In this document: positions 17,047-25,632 of the stretch, piece by piece
Position numbering within the stretch: the first letter of the stretch is position 1
How the letters are laid out: every line of letters begins with the position of its first letter
DNA from: Geoglobus acetivorans
Lineage (GTDB): Archaea > Halobacteriota > Archaeoglobi > Archaeoglobales > Archaeoglobaceae
DNA length: 64,000 nt
Reading direction: 5' to 3'
Assembly (NCBI RefSeq): GCF_039641995.1
Contig: NZ_CP087714.1
Span: 1,740,328 to 1,804,327, forward strand
Notes under the pieces: generated by a model
What the model was told of the DNA's origin: nothing
The model's database searches: none
The model's input: only the letters and a program-made list of their open reading frames with translations
Translations under genes and position numbers: made by a program

Positions 17047-17196
17047 ATGGCGCCTTCGACAAGATGCCTGAACTGCAGACACAGGTTTGAGGTTGAAAGA
17101 GGTGCAGATACTGCGGAATGTCCCTACTGCGGGACTAAATGGAGGATAAGCTGGATGGATCCCGAACAACCCAAGGTTCAGGGTAAGGCAGAATGA
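17047..17196 (+). CDS. Small zinc-ribbon protein
   Basis: A 49-residue protein with two CxxC knuckles (CLNC at 7-10, CPYC at 25-28), typical of rubredoxin- or RpoP-like zinc ribbons. It begins with an ATG after GAGGGGAG and ends 9 bp before the AOR gene. It may be a small partner or a nucleic-acid-binding ribbon; the function is unknown. Position and spacing argue it is co-expressed with the AOR. Confidence 0.75.
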   Translation: MAPSTRCLNCRHRFEVERGADTAECPYCGTKWRISWMDPEQPKVQGKAE

Positions 17197-17205
17197 GGTG
17201 TTTTT

Positions 17206-19107
17206 ATGGTTCTGAACAGAAAGCTGGGCATCATCGATCTGAACAAAAATAAGGTTCTGGTTAGAGAAATCCCCGTTGAGCTGAGAAAAAAACATCTTGG
17301 AGGGAGGGGGCTTAACTGGTACTATCTCTACAATTCTATCCGTCCTGATATTGATCCATTTTCACCTGAAAATGTTCTTGCCATCGGTGCAGGTTTGCTG
17401 ACAGGATTTCCGGCGCTCGGAGCCGGAAGGACACAGATTTCCACAAAAAACCCCATGACAGGTGGTGTTGGGGATTCCAACATGGGTGGCGCGTTCGGGC
17501 CACAGCTAAGGCTTGCGGGCTTTGATCACCTTCTCATTGTTGGAAAGGCTGAGAAACCCACTTACATTCTCGTTAAGGACGGCGGAATCGAAATCCGGAG
17601 TGCTGAACATCTCTGGGGCCTTGATACGCACACGGTCCAGAAGGCTATCCGGGAAGAGGTGGGTGATGACAGAGCAGAGAGCATGGTGATAGGCAGGGCG
17701 GGAGAGAACCTCGTTGCTTTCGCCAACGTGATGAACGGGATAAAGAATGCCGGAGGGAGGAGTGGCACCGGAGCAGTCATGGGGTCAAAGAACCTCAAGG
17801 CAATCGTGGCGAGCGGGGACATTGATCTGGAGGTTCATGATCCCGAAAAACTTCTTGACTACTCTCTTGAGGTGGACAGGCGGGCGAGAAACACCAAGTG
17901 GGCGAAAACCCTCGGACGTCTCGGCACTCCTCTGCTTTATGATGTGTCCTATACCACGGGGTTTATTGGCACGCTGAACTGGCAGTACAACACCCCTGGA
18001 GAGGACGGAAAACCACTTGAAGCAGAAAATCTCGAAAAATACAGTGTTAAAATGGTTGCATGCATTGGATGCAGCGTTCACTGCAGGCACAGGGTGAAAA
18101 TCAGAGAGGGCAGATACAGAGGGGTTGTGACTGAAGGACCGGAATACGCTGCCATAGGTGCATTCGGAACGGGAGTGGGCGTTTACGACTGGGAGTTTGT
18201 CATAAAGTGCAATGAAATGGCAAACAGGTGGGGAGTCGATTTGATCTCTCTCGGAACGACGGTTGCATGGGCGTTTGAGCTTTTCCAGAGGGGCTTTATA
18301 ACCGAGAATGACACAGGCGGTTTGAGACTTGAGTGGGGCAATGAAAATGCAGTTCTCGACCTTGCGAGAATGATCGTCGAGAGGCAGAATATAGGGAACG
18401 TTCTCGCTGATGGAATGCTCAAAGCTTCTGAAAAAATCGGGAAGGAGTCTCTTTACTATGCCAACCAGACGAAAGGGCATCCAAACCTGCTGACGGACGA
18501 AAGGGGAATACCGAGCTTCGCTCTCGGGATAGCAACGTCCACGAGAGGAGCAGACCATTTGAGGAGCAGACCTGGAATCGACCTCTTCCAGCTTCCTGAG
18601 GAAACTCTCGAGAAGATATACGGGCACAGAATTGTTAGCGATTTCACCGCCTACGAGACCAAGGGGATAATGGTGTGGTGGCATGAACTGCTCTACAACG
18701 TTGTTGACAGTCTCGGAATCTGCAAGTTCCAGACTGTCTTTAACTCCGCAAATTCTCCGAGGTTTGAGGATTACGTGCCTTTGATAGAATACGCAACAGG
18801 AATCAGGTTGACAAGGGAAGAACTGATGGAGATCGGCGAGAGAAATTATACCACTGAAAGAATGTTCAATGTTCTGAACGGATTCAGCAGGAAGGACGAC
18901 TATCCGCCCGAGAGGTATTTCAGAGAGGAGACAAAGAGGGGTCTGCCGTTCATGAAGGGCAGGAAACTTGATAGAGAGAAGTACGAGATGATGCTGGAGG
19001 AATACTACAGACAGCACGGATGGGATGAGAACGGGGTTCCAAAGAAGGAAACGCTCGAACGGCTCGGCATAGCTGAGCCGGATTACTCGATGCTGGAGGT
19101 GTTGTAG
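17206..19107 (+). CDS. Aldehyde:ferredoxin oxidoreductase (tungsten enzyme family)
   Basis: A 633-residue AOR-family protein. [4Fe-4S] ligands are Cys 286, Cys 289, Cys 293 (CIGCSVHC) and Cys 506 (SLGICKF); the N-terminal domain holds the pterin-binding glycine-rich GVGDSNMGGAFG region. These enzymes oxidise aldehydes to acids with tungstopterin and ferredoxin. The adjacent polyferredoxin, MoaD-like protein and phenylacetate-CoA ligase suggest an aryl-aldehyde or an acyl substrate whose product is then linked to CoA. Some AOR relatives (BamB-type) instead reduce aromatic rings; the presence of Oah-like genes in the window makes that alternative worth testing. Confidence 0.9.
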   Translation: MVLNRKLGIIDLNKNKVLVREIPVELRKKHLGGRGLNWYYLYNSIRPDIDPFSPENVLAIGAGLLTGFPALGAGRTQISTKNPMTGGVGDSNMGGAFGPQLRLAGFDHLLIVGKAEKPTYILVKDGGIEIRSAEHLWGLDTHTVQKAIREEVGDDRAESMVIGRAGENLVAFANVMNGIKNAGGRSGTGAVMGSKNLKAIVASGDIDLEVHDPEKLLDYSLEVDRRARNTKWAKTLGRLGTPLLYDVSYTTGFIGTLNWQYNTPGEDGKPLEAENLEKYSVKMVACIGCSVHCRHRVKIREGRYRGVVTEGPEYAAIGAFGTGVGVYDWEFVIKCNEMANRWGVDLISLGTTVAWAFELFQRGFITENDTGGLRLEWGNENAVLDLARMIVERQNIGNVLADGMLKASEKIGKESLYYANQTKGHPNLLTDERGIPSFALGIATSTRGADHLRSRPGIDLFQLPEETLEKIYGHRIVSDFTAYETKGIMVWWHELLYNVVDSLGICKFQTVFNSANSPRFEDYVPLIEYATGIRLTREELMEIGERNYTTERMFNVLNGFSRKDDYPPERYFREETKRGLPFMKGRKLDREKYEMMLEEYYRQHGWDENGVPKKETLERLGIAEPDYSMLEVL

Positions 19108-19593
19108 ATGACCTCTGAGAAATACCTCATGGTGTTCCCGGAGCTGTGCACCGGATGCAGGGAGTGCGAGATCGCATGCTCCCTGAAACACGACGGAGTC
19201 GTTGGCTACCAGAAGTCGAGAATCAGGGTAATAAGGGATGTATTCGAGGGGATAGAGATTCCGGTGGTTTGCATGCAGTGCATTGATGCCCCCTGCATGA
19301 ATTCATGCAGGGTCGAGGCGATCTACGTGGATGAGAATGGGGCAAAGATAATTGACTACGAGAAATGCATAGGGTGCAGGAGGTGCATAGTTGTCTGCCC
19401 TCTCGGTGCAAATTTCCTGAATCCTGAAACAGGAAAGCCCATCAAGTGCGATCTCTGTGATGGCGATCCGGTGTGTGTTAAGTTCTGCTCGACAGGAGCG
19501 GTCAGATATTTGAGTCCAGAAGAGATAAATTCGGAAGAATTAAGACTGGCATCGAAAAACTACATTAAGGCTCTGATTGAAAGAGAGATGTGA
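19108..19593 (+). CDS. Polyferredoxin, 4 x [4Fe-4S] (HycB/DmsB type)
   Basis: A 161-residue protein with four cysteine groups (CTGCRECEIAC, CMQCIDAPCMNSC, CIGCRRCIVVC, CDLCDGDPVCVKFC), the arrangement of electron-transfer subunits of molybdo/tungsto-enzymes. It begins at the base after the AOR stop and should take electrons from it. No twin-arginine signal is seen, so it is cytoplasmic. Confidence 0.9.
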   Translation: MTSEKYLMVFPELCTGCRECEIACSLKHDGVVGYQKSRIRVIRDVFEGIEIPVVCMQCIDAPCMNSCRVEAIYVDENGAKIIDYEKCIGCRRCIVVCPLGANFLNPETGKPIKCDLCDGDPVCVKFCSTGAVRYLSPEEINSEELRLASKNYIKALIEREM

Positions 19594-19594
19594 T

Positions 19595-20566
19595 ATGAAG
19601 ATCAGGCTGATCGGACCGCTGAAGAGGAGGTACGGAGAGGTCATTGAAATCTGGTTGGGCAGGGAGATTACTCTCAATGAGGCCCTGAAAATTGTTTCCG
19701 AAAGGTATCCAGAGCTTAAAGGAGAGATTGATGACATCGGGGCGTACAACTTCTCCCTCAATGGGGTTCTCGTAAAGAAAGATGAGATGAATTCGATTAA
19801 AGTCCGGGACGAGGATGAGATCATTGTGATTCCTGCAATCTCTGGAGGAGATAAGGCGGGCAGGGTTAAACGGGTGGTGATGAGAAACTTTGACCTGAGC
19901 GGAGAAACGTACCACATTTTTGAAGAAAAGCACGAATTTTTCACCGGACTCGCCTCTGATCTGGTGGAGTTTTCAGATTGTGCTTTTGAATCGTGCCTTG
20001 ATGTGGGATGCGGAACCGGAGTTATTGCCCGGGTTCTGGATGATTGCGATGTTGTTGGGCTGGACATTTCGAGAATAATGCTTGAAAAGGCGAGGACGCT
20101 CATGAGTCATGTAGTGCAGGGAGATGGCGCAAATCTGCCCTTCAGGGATAACAGCTTTGATGCCGTTTTTTTCAACGCTTCGATTTTCCTGATACCTGAT
20201 GCAGGCAAAGCGCTTGAGGAGGCTATGCGGGTTGTGAGGAGTGGTGGCACTGTCGCCGGCAGTCTGTTCTCAGGCGTCTATCATTCTGGACGTGATGCTC
20301 TTGCGGAACTTGGCCTGAGACACAGGGAGGTTTATCCCTCCAGCCAGATAGCATCTTCGGTTCTGGAACTTGGCGGGGAAATAGATGTGGTTGATTACAG
20401 AGCCGGAAAAGGTCTGATAATTGATTTTTATTCTGTTCCTGCAATGTCAAACGCACTCTTTCCAGGAATTGAATACGGTGAGCGACTGAAACTGGTTAAA
20501 GAAAGGCTGGAAAATCTTCCACAAAGCGTTGAATTCAGGTGGACATTTTTCAGAATTCCCGGTTAA
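19595..20566 (+). CDS. MoaD-like ubiquitin fold fused to class I methyltransferase
   Basis: A 323-residue fusion. Residues 1 to about 85 are a MoaD-like domain ending in the SGG that normally forms the thiocarboxylated C-terminus; the rest is a SAM-dependent methyltransferase (CLDVGCGTGVIARV, then VVGLDIS). MoaD works only with a free C-terminal Gly-Gly. After the second Gly codon the bases read GATAAG, so a TAA sits two bases out of frame (19852-19854). An ATG at 19880 behind GGGTGGTG could start the methyltransferase alone. The protein might be a real fusion cleaved later, two proteins made by internal initiation, or a recent indel. Its position after AOR and polyferredoxin points to tungstopterin supply. 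Confidence 0.8.
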   Translation: MKIRLIGPLKRRYGEVIEIWLGREITLNEALKIVSERYPELKGEIDDIGAYNFSLNGVLVKKDEMNSIKVRDEDEIIVIPAISGGDKAGRVKRVVMRNFDLSGETYHIFEEKHEFFTGLASDLVEFSDCAFESCLDVGCGTGVIARVLDDCDVVGLDISRIMLEKARTLMSHVVQGDGANLPFRDNSFDAVFFNASIFLIPDAGKALEEAMRVVRSGGTVAGSLFSGVYHSGRDALAELGLRHREVYPSSQIASSVLELGGEIDVVDYRAGKGLIIDFYSVPAMSNALFPGIEYGERLKLVKERLENLPQSVEFRWTFFRIPG

Positions 20567-20642
20567 TTTACGAATTAAAATTTTGGCCTCAATTAACTTT
20601 ACAAACTTAACAGAAAGTTATTTATACGATTTACTGTGTAAT
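20567..20642 (+). promoter_or_regulatory. Ligase promoter with bipartite element
   Basis: TTTACGAATTA (20567-20577) is followed by CTTTACAAACTTAAC (20597-20611), then the TATA-like TTATTTATACG (20619-20629) and TTTACTGTGTAA (20630-20641). The ATG is at 20680. Here both elements lie upstream of the TATA box. Confidence 0.5.
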
Positions 20643-20679
20643 TTTCATGGTTAATGGTTAATATTGTTGGGGTGGTTGG

Positions 20680-21975
20680 ATGTACTGGAACCCAGTTATA
20701 GAAAAGATGGGCCCTGACGAGATCAGGGAGATGCAGGGAAGGTTGTTGAGAAACACGGTGCATTACGCCTACAGCTATTCTCCGTTTTACAGGGAGCTGT
20801 ATGACAGCGCCGGGATAAAGCCGGATGATATCAGGAGCGTGGATGACGTTACGAAACTGCCATTTGTTAAAAAGCAGGATTTGAGGGACAGCTATCCCTA
20901 TGGCATGTTTGCAGTACCGCTCTCGAAAATTCTGAGAATCCATGCCTCGAGCGGGACAACCGGAAAACCCACCGTTACCGGATACACTGCCGACGACCTC
21001 GAACTCTGGAGCGAGAGCCTTGCGAGGGGGCTGTACTCTGCAGGCATAAGAAAAGAGGACATAATTCAGAACGCCTATGGGTATGGGCTCTTCACAGGAG
21101 GCCTTGGATTCCATTACGCCGGGGAGAAGATTGGGGCAACTGTAATTCCGTCATCGTCGGGAAACACCCAGAGGCAGATTGAACTTATGAAGGATTTGGG
21201 CTCTACGGTGATATGCTGCACTCCCAGCTACATGATTTACCTGACAGAATACGCCTTGAAGATGGGCGTTGATCTTAAAGAGGACACGAAGCTGAGAATG
21301 GGTGTTTTTGGAGCAGAGCCATGGAGTGAGGAAACCAGAAAGAGGATTGAGAACAAATCGGGAATTGATGCCATAAACATCTACGGCACATCAGAAATAA
21401 GCGGACCTGTTGTGAGTGAATGCCACGAAAAGGCCGGAATACACTTCTGGGGAGATATCTTCCTGATAGAGGTCATCGATCCGAAAACAGGAGAGCAGCT
21501 CGGAGAGGGGGAGAAAGGCGAGCTCGTAGTTACAGTCCTCGGAAAGGAAGGGCTTCCGATGATAAGGTGGAGGACGGGAGACATAACCAGCATAATCTAT
21601 GAGAAATGCAACTGTGGAAGGTGGCATCCGAGAATTGACAGGATTACCGGAAGGGCAGACGACATGTTCATCGTGAGGGGGGTCAACGTCTTCCCGAGCC
21701 ATGTGGAGTATGCTCTCATGCAGGTTAAGGAGGTCAGCGAACACTACATGATCATACTTGAAAGGGATGAGAACGGACTTGACCTGATGAAGGTTCAGGT
21801 GGAGATAAATCCGGAGTATGTGGGCAAGATAGCGTTCGATGAACTCGCCCGGAAGGTTCAGGAGACTCTCAGGAGCTACCTTAATGTAACCCCTGCCGTT
21901 GAGATTGTTGAACCTGAAACCCTGCCGAGGTTCGAAGGAAAGGCCAAGAGAGTTGTGGACAAGAGAAGGGTCTGA
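20680..21975 (+). CDS. paaK: Phenylacetate-CoA ligase family protein
   Basis: A 431-residue PaaK-type ligase: N-terminal YWNP start, P-loop SSGTTGKP at 90-97, YGTSEISGP, RTGD hinge, and GRADDMFIVRGVNVFPSHVE before the C-terminal domain. It makes aryl-CoA from phenylacetate-like acids with ATP. AOR upstream could make the acid from the aldehyde, and Ior at 29-32 kb could make arylacetyl-CoA from arylpyruvate, so both routes to arylacetyl-CoA are present. The start follows GGGTGGTTGG. Confidence 0.9.
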   Translation: MYWNPVIEKMGPDEIREMQGRLLRNTVHYAYSYSPFYRELYDSAGIKPDDIRSVDDVTKLPFVKKQDLRDSYPYGMFAVPLSKILRIHASSGTTGKPTVTGYTADDLELWSESLARGLYSAGIRKEDIIQNAYGYGLFTGGLGFHYAGEKIGATVIPSSSGNTQRQIELMKDLGSTVICCTPSYMIYLTEYALKMGVDLKEDTKLRMGVFGAEPWSEETRKRIENKSGIDAINIYGTSEISGPVVSECHEKAGIHFWGDIFLIEVIDPKTGEQLGEGEKGELVVTVLGKEGLPMIRWRTGDITSIIYEKCNCGRWHPRIDRITGRADDMFIVRGVNVFPSHVEYALMQVKEVSEHYMIILERDENGLDLMKVQVEINPEYVGKIAFDELARKVQETLRSYLNVTPAVEIVEPETLPRFEGKAKRVVDKRRV

Positions 21976-21980
21976 TAGCA

Positions 21981-22523
21981 TTGAAGCCAGCACTCGTGGT
22001 CATTGATCTGATAAAGGGTAACGAACCCTTTTTTAATGAAGAACATCTGCAAATAATTCCCAGAGTCAGGCATGTGATAGATGAGCTGAGGAGTCTTTCA
22101 ATTCCCATAATTTTTGCAAACGACAGCTATCCCGAGAACGACTGGCTCTTCAACTTCATGAAGAAACATGCGGTGAGGGGAACGAAGGAAGTGGAGGTAA
22201 TTGACGAGCTGGAAGTCAGAGATGAAGATATTGTCGTGGAAAAACGAAGATTCAGTGCTTTTTTCAGAACGGACCTTGATATTACCCTCAGGGAGATGGG
22301 TGTGGATACTGTGGCCCTCGCAGGAATAAACACGCACGTCTGCGTTCTTTCCACGGCTTTTGATGCCATAAGCAACGACTTCAGAGTAATTCTGCTGAGT
22401 GATTGCTGTGCGTCCCACACAAGGGATGTTCACGAATTCATTGTTAACCGGTTTAAGGGTCTGCCAGCTTTTCAGGTAATGGAGAGCGAAGAGTTTCTCG
22501 AGACGGTGCGGGGAAAGAGCTGA
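21981..22523 (+). CDS. Isochorismatase-family cysteine hydrolase
   Basis: A 180-residue hydrolase with the family triad Asp 9 (VVID), Lys 88 (VVEKRRFSAF) and Cys 121 (INTHVCVLSTAFDA). It belongs with nicotinamidases and related amidases; the substrate is unknown. It starts with TTG 5 bp after the ligase stop, so the two are co-transcribed, perhaps supplying an acid from an amide to the ligase. That link is inference. Confidence 0.85.
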   Translation: MKPALVVIDLIKGNEPFFNEEHLQIIPRVRHVIDELRSLSIPIIFANDSYPENDWLFNFMKKHAVRGTKEVEVIDELEVRDEDIVVEKRRFSAFFRTDLDITLREMGVDTVALAGINTHVCVLSTAFDAISNDFRVILLSDCCASHTRDVHEFIVNRFKGLPAFQVMESEEFLETVRGKS

Positions 22524-22528
22524 GCTAC

Positions 22529-22549
22529 TTCTATTTTCTGTTTTTTTGT
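22529..22549 (+). terminator. T-rich terminator
   Basis: CTATTTTCTG followed by seven T lies just after the isochorismatase stop, ending the ligase operon. Confidence 0.4.
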
Positions 22550-22650
22550 CCGGGATGTCTGTCTAACTTTGTAACATCAATGTGTCTTTGTGTCAAACAT
22601 TGTCAAAATTTAACCGAATAATTTTTAAATTTGTAAAATAACAATTAAAC

Positions 22651-23586
22651 ATGAGGATTGCCATAGTGGGGGCCGGAGTTATCGGGAGCATTTTTGCGTA
22701 CATATTTGGCAGGACGCACGAGGTTACACTGATCGAGGTGGTGAAGGAGAAGGTCGAGCTTTACAGAAAGGAAGGCTACTCGATAATAATGCCGGATGGG
22801 AAAGAGGTGCACGTTGATAACGTCCATGTGACATCTGACCCGGCAGAGGTTGGCGAGGTTGATCTTGTTCAGATATCTGTCAAGGGCTATGCGACCGAAC
22901 CGGCAACAAAGAATGCCCTGCCCATGATCGGAAAGGACACAATGGTTCTGTCAGTCCAGAACGGACTTGTGCATGACATCATTTCGAACATCGTTGGCAA
23001 GGACAAAGTTATTGCGGGAATTACTGCCCACAGTGGCATGCCGGTCTCTCCAAACGTCATCAGGTATGTTGGAGGTTACGGGCCTCTTCTGACCATAGGC
23101 AAGTACGACAAGAATCCGGACGAGAGGTTTAACTGGGTGGTTGAGGAGCTGAGAAAGACGGGAGAGGAGATTCTGGTTGTGGATGACATTGAGCCAATCA
23201 TCTGGAAGAAGCTTGTTGCGAACGTTGCATGCAATCCCGTGGCGGCAATAACCGGAATGACGAGTGTTGAAGCTCTTGCCTGCGAAAACAGCAAGGAGTT
23301 GATTAAGATGCTGGCCGAAGAGGTCGTGGCCGTTGCGAAGGCGAGAGGCATTTACTTTGAGGAGATGGAAAACATAGCCGAATTTGTTTACCAGGCCTTT
23401 GCCGGAACCAAGGACAACAAGGTTTCCATGCTGCAGGATGTCGAGGCGAAAAGGAAAACCGAGATCGACACGCTTAACGGAGCAATCGTTGCAGAAGGAG
23501 AGAGGCTTGGTGTAAGTGTCCCGGCAAACAGGGTTATCACCAACGTTGTTAAGTCGATTGAGTACATGTACGGAAAGAGGGGTTAA
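22651..23586 (+). CDS. panE: 2-dehydropantoate 2-reductase family protein
   Basis: A 311-residue protein with an N-terminal GAGVIGS Rossmann motif, the catalytic-type Lys in KKLVANVACNPVAA and the C-terminal RKTEIDTLNG block of ketopantoate reductases. If canonical, it makes pantoate for CoA, which would suit a cell living on CoA esters. Paralogues with other substrates exist. The upstream region has TATA-like TTTTTAAATTT near 22620 and TGTCAAACATTGTCAAAA at 22591, related to the ACAATGTAA sites elsewhere in the window. Confidence 0.82.
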   Translation: MRIAIVGAGVIGSIFAYIFGRTHEVTLIEVVKEKVELYRKEGYSIIMPDGKEVHVDNVHVTSDPAEVGEVDLVQISVKGYATEPATKNALPMIGKDTMVLSVQNGLVHDIISNIVGKDKVIAGITAHSGMPVSPNVIRYVGGYGPLLTIGKYDKNPDERFNWVVEELRKTGEEILVVDDIEPIIWKKLVANVACNPVAAITGMTSVEALACENSKELIKMLAEEVVAVAKARGIYFEEMENIAEFVYQAFAGTKDNKVSMLQDVEAKRKTEIDTLNGAIVAEGERLGVSVPANRVITNVVKSIEYMYGKRG

Positions 23587-23617
23587 ATCAGGAACTTTTC
23601 ACAATTTTTTGCAGCCT

Positions 23618-24211
23618 ATGAAAGTTCTCGATCTGAAAGAATCTCTTTCCCTGCTCGGGAAATACGGTATTCCGGTTGTGGAGACAATTTTCGTATCATC
23701 GAAAAGGGATGTTTTGAGGATTGCTGACAGCCTGTATTTTCCCTGCGTGGTCAAGCCAAATACTGGTGGGCATAAAACCGAGCTGGGTGTGTTTAAGGGT
23801 CTGAAATCTGTGGATGAAGTCATTCAGGCACTTGATAAGCTCGGATGTGAGGTGGGCATTCAGAGAATGGTAAGCGGATTTGAGATTTTTCTCGGGGCAA
23901 AGAAGGACGGGCTTTTCGGACACGTTCTTGCCCTCGGGACAGGGGGTGTGTTTGCCGGACTCTTCGAAGACATATCTTTCAGGCTGATTCCCGTAAAAAA
24001 ATCTGATTTCGACGAGATGGTCGATGAGACAAAACTCTCCGCCGTATCTGAAGGCTTCAGAAACTTTGAATTCGGCAGGGAAAAGCTTTATGACGTTGCA
24101 AAAAAATTTGAAAGGCTGGTTATCGAGGAGGATGTGAAGGAGGCAGACATAAATCCGCTTGTTGCAAACGGTGATGAAATTCTGGCGGTCGATGCGAGGA
24201 TCATTCTCTGA
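23618..24211 (+). CDS. acdB: ADP-forming acyl-CoA synthetase, beta (ATP-grasp) subunit
   Basis: A 197-residue ATP-grasp protein: PCVVKPNTGGHKTELGV, LGTGGVFAGLFED and ADINPLV are landmarks of the Acd beta subunit, which moves the phosphoryl group to ADP. It is slightly shorter than the usual 230 or so residues. The frame extends further upstream into panE, but the ATG at 23618 matches the family start. Its last 11 bases overlap the end of the alpha-subunit gene on the other strand, so alpha and beta are not in one operon. Confidence 0.87.
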   Translation: MKVLDLKESLSLLGKYGIPVVETIFVSSKRDVLRIADSLYFPCVVKPNTGGHKTELGVFKGLKSVDEVIQALDKLGCEVGIQRMVSGFEIFLGAKKDGLFGHVLALGTGGVFAGLFEDISFRLIPVKKSDFDEMVDETKLSAVSEGFRNFEFGREKLYDVAKKFERLVIEEDVKEADINPLVANGDEILAVDARIIL

Positions 24212-25583
24212 GCAAAATTCTGCCGTAATTTCTGAGCGCCCAGATGCTTTTCACGGCAATCTCTGGCGTTGAATACACCGGCACACCACCCTCTTCTATT
24301 CTCTCTCTGACGTCATTCCATGTGCCCGGAGGATAATTCAGGCAGACCGTCATTGGCTTTTGCCTTGCCGCTCTGACGATGCTGTTCACCGGAACTTTGA
24401 GAAATTCTCCAGACCAGGAGTATATGTAGTTCAGGACAATACCATCCACGTTTTCATCCTCTGCGATTAGCTCTATCACCTTCCCGCACAGGTCCACATC
24501 GTTGGCCACAAAACCCAGATCGACGGGGTTGTCCCGTATCGTGTAAGGTGGGAGCAGCTCAAAGAGCTGGTGTCTCGTGTCTTCAGAAAATCTGGCCAGC
24601 TTCATACCACATTTTTCAACTGTATCACACGCAACCATTCCGAGCCCTGCAACAAGAGATACAACTGCAACTCTATCACCGAACACGGGTTTCTGCATTG
24701 ACAGAGCTTTGGCGAACGATACCAGCTCTTCAAGCGTTTCGGCAACAACTGCGCCGTACTGTTTTAAAGCGGAAACGAAAATTCTGTAGTCTCCTGCCAT
24801 GGATCCCGTGTGCGACTTCGATGCTCTGTCAGCCTTTCTGAACCTTCCGCTCTTCATTGCAACCACCGGTTTTGATCTGCAGATTTCGTAGATTTTTTCC
24901 AGCATTTTTCTCGGGTTTTCCGTGCCTTCTATGTAAAGGGCAATGCAATCCGTGTCATCATCTCCGGCAAGGTATTCCAGCATTTCGGGAAAGTCCACAT
25001 TCAGCCGGTTTCCAAGACCAATTATCTTGCTGAAACCTATGCCTTCTTTCATCGCATAGGGTGCGATCAGGTGGCATATTCCTCCGCTCTGGCTTACGAG
25101 AGCAATATTTCCGCTTTTTACTTTAAACAGGGCAGGCGTAAAGCTCGCATTCAGCCTGCTCCTGACGTTTACAATACCAAAGGTGTTCGGGCCTATGACC
25201 ACTGCATTTTCTTTTTCCACAAGACTTTTGAGTTCCTCATGCAGTTTTCCTCCATCCGGTATCTCTGCCTCCCTGAATCCTGAGGTTATTATTACAAAGG
25301 CCCTTGTACCCCTGTCCAGAAATTCCCCCAGAACATCACGTATTTTTTCTCGCGGAATCACAATTATAGCAAGATCCGGAGTTACCGGGAGATCTCCAAC
25401 TCTGGAGTATGCAGTCATGCCAAAAACCTGATTTTTTCCCGGATTTAAAGGGTATATCTCGCCATCAAAGCTTTCAACGAGACTCTTCATTACGTGATAA
25501 CCCATTTTCTCCTCATTGTCTGTAGCCCCGGCAACAGCCACGGTTTTCGGGTTGAAAAGAGTCCTGAGGTGCACAGCATACAT
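24201..25583 (-). CDS. acdA: ADP-forming acyl-CoA synthetase, alpha subunit
   Basis: A 460-residue protein with an N-terminal CoA-binding domain (PKTVAVAGATD), succinyl-CoA synthetase-like ligase domains and the phosphohistidine site SHTGSMAGD. Together with AcdB it turns acyl-CoA plus ADP and phosphate into acid plus ATP, the main substrate-level phosphorylation step after Ior or beta-oxidation in archaea. It follows the DUF35 gene by 49 bp on the minus strand, so it is probably at the end of the iorB operon. Confidence 0.9.
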   Translation of the reverse strand: MYAVHLRTLFNPKTVAVAGATDNEEKMGYHVMKSLVESFDGEIYPLNPGKNQVFGMTAYSRVGDLPVTPDLAIIVIPREKIRDVLGEFLDRGTRAFVIITSGFREAEIPDGGKLHEELKSLVEKENAVVIGPNTFGIVNVRSRLNASFTPALFKVKSGNIALVSQSGGICHLIAPYAMKEGIGFSKIIGLGNRLNVDFPEMLEYLAGDDDTDCIALYIEGTENPRKMLEKIYEICRSKPVVAMKSGRFRKADRASKSHTGSMAGDYRIFVSALKQYGAVVAETLEELVSFAKALSMQKPVFGDRVAVVSLVAGLGMVACDTVEKCGMKLARFSEDTRHQLFELLPPYTIRDNPVDLGFVANDVDLCGKVIELIAEDENVDGIVLNYIYSWSGEFLKVPVNSIVRAARQKPMTVCLNYPPGTWNDVRERIEEGGVPVYSTPEIAVKSIWALRNYGRILLRE

Positions 25584-25632
25584 CTTGCATTCCTCTCAAT
25601 GAATTTCGTTGCAGTATAAAAATGGAAGTGGG

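Noticed and set aside
17785-19191. 468-residue minus-strand open frame opposite the AOR
   Set aside because: The AOR frame has all expected motifs; the antisense frame has low-complexity, Cys/His/Phe-scattered sequence without any known pattern.
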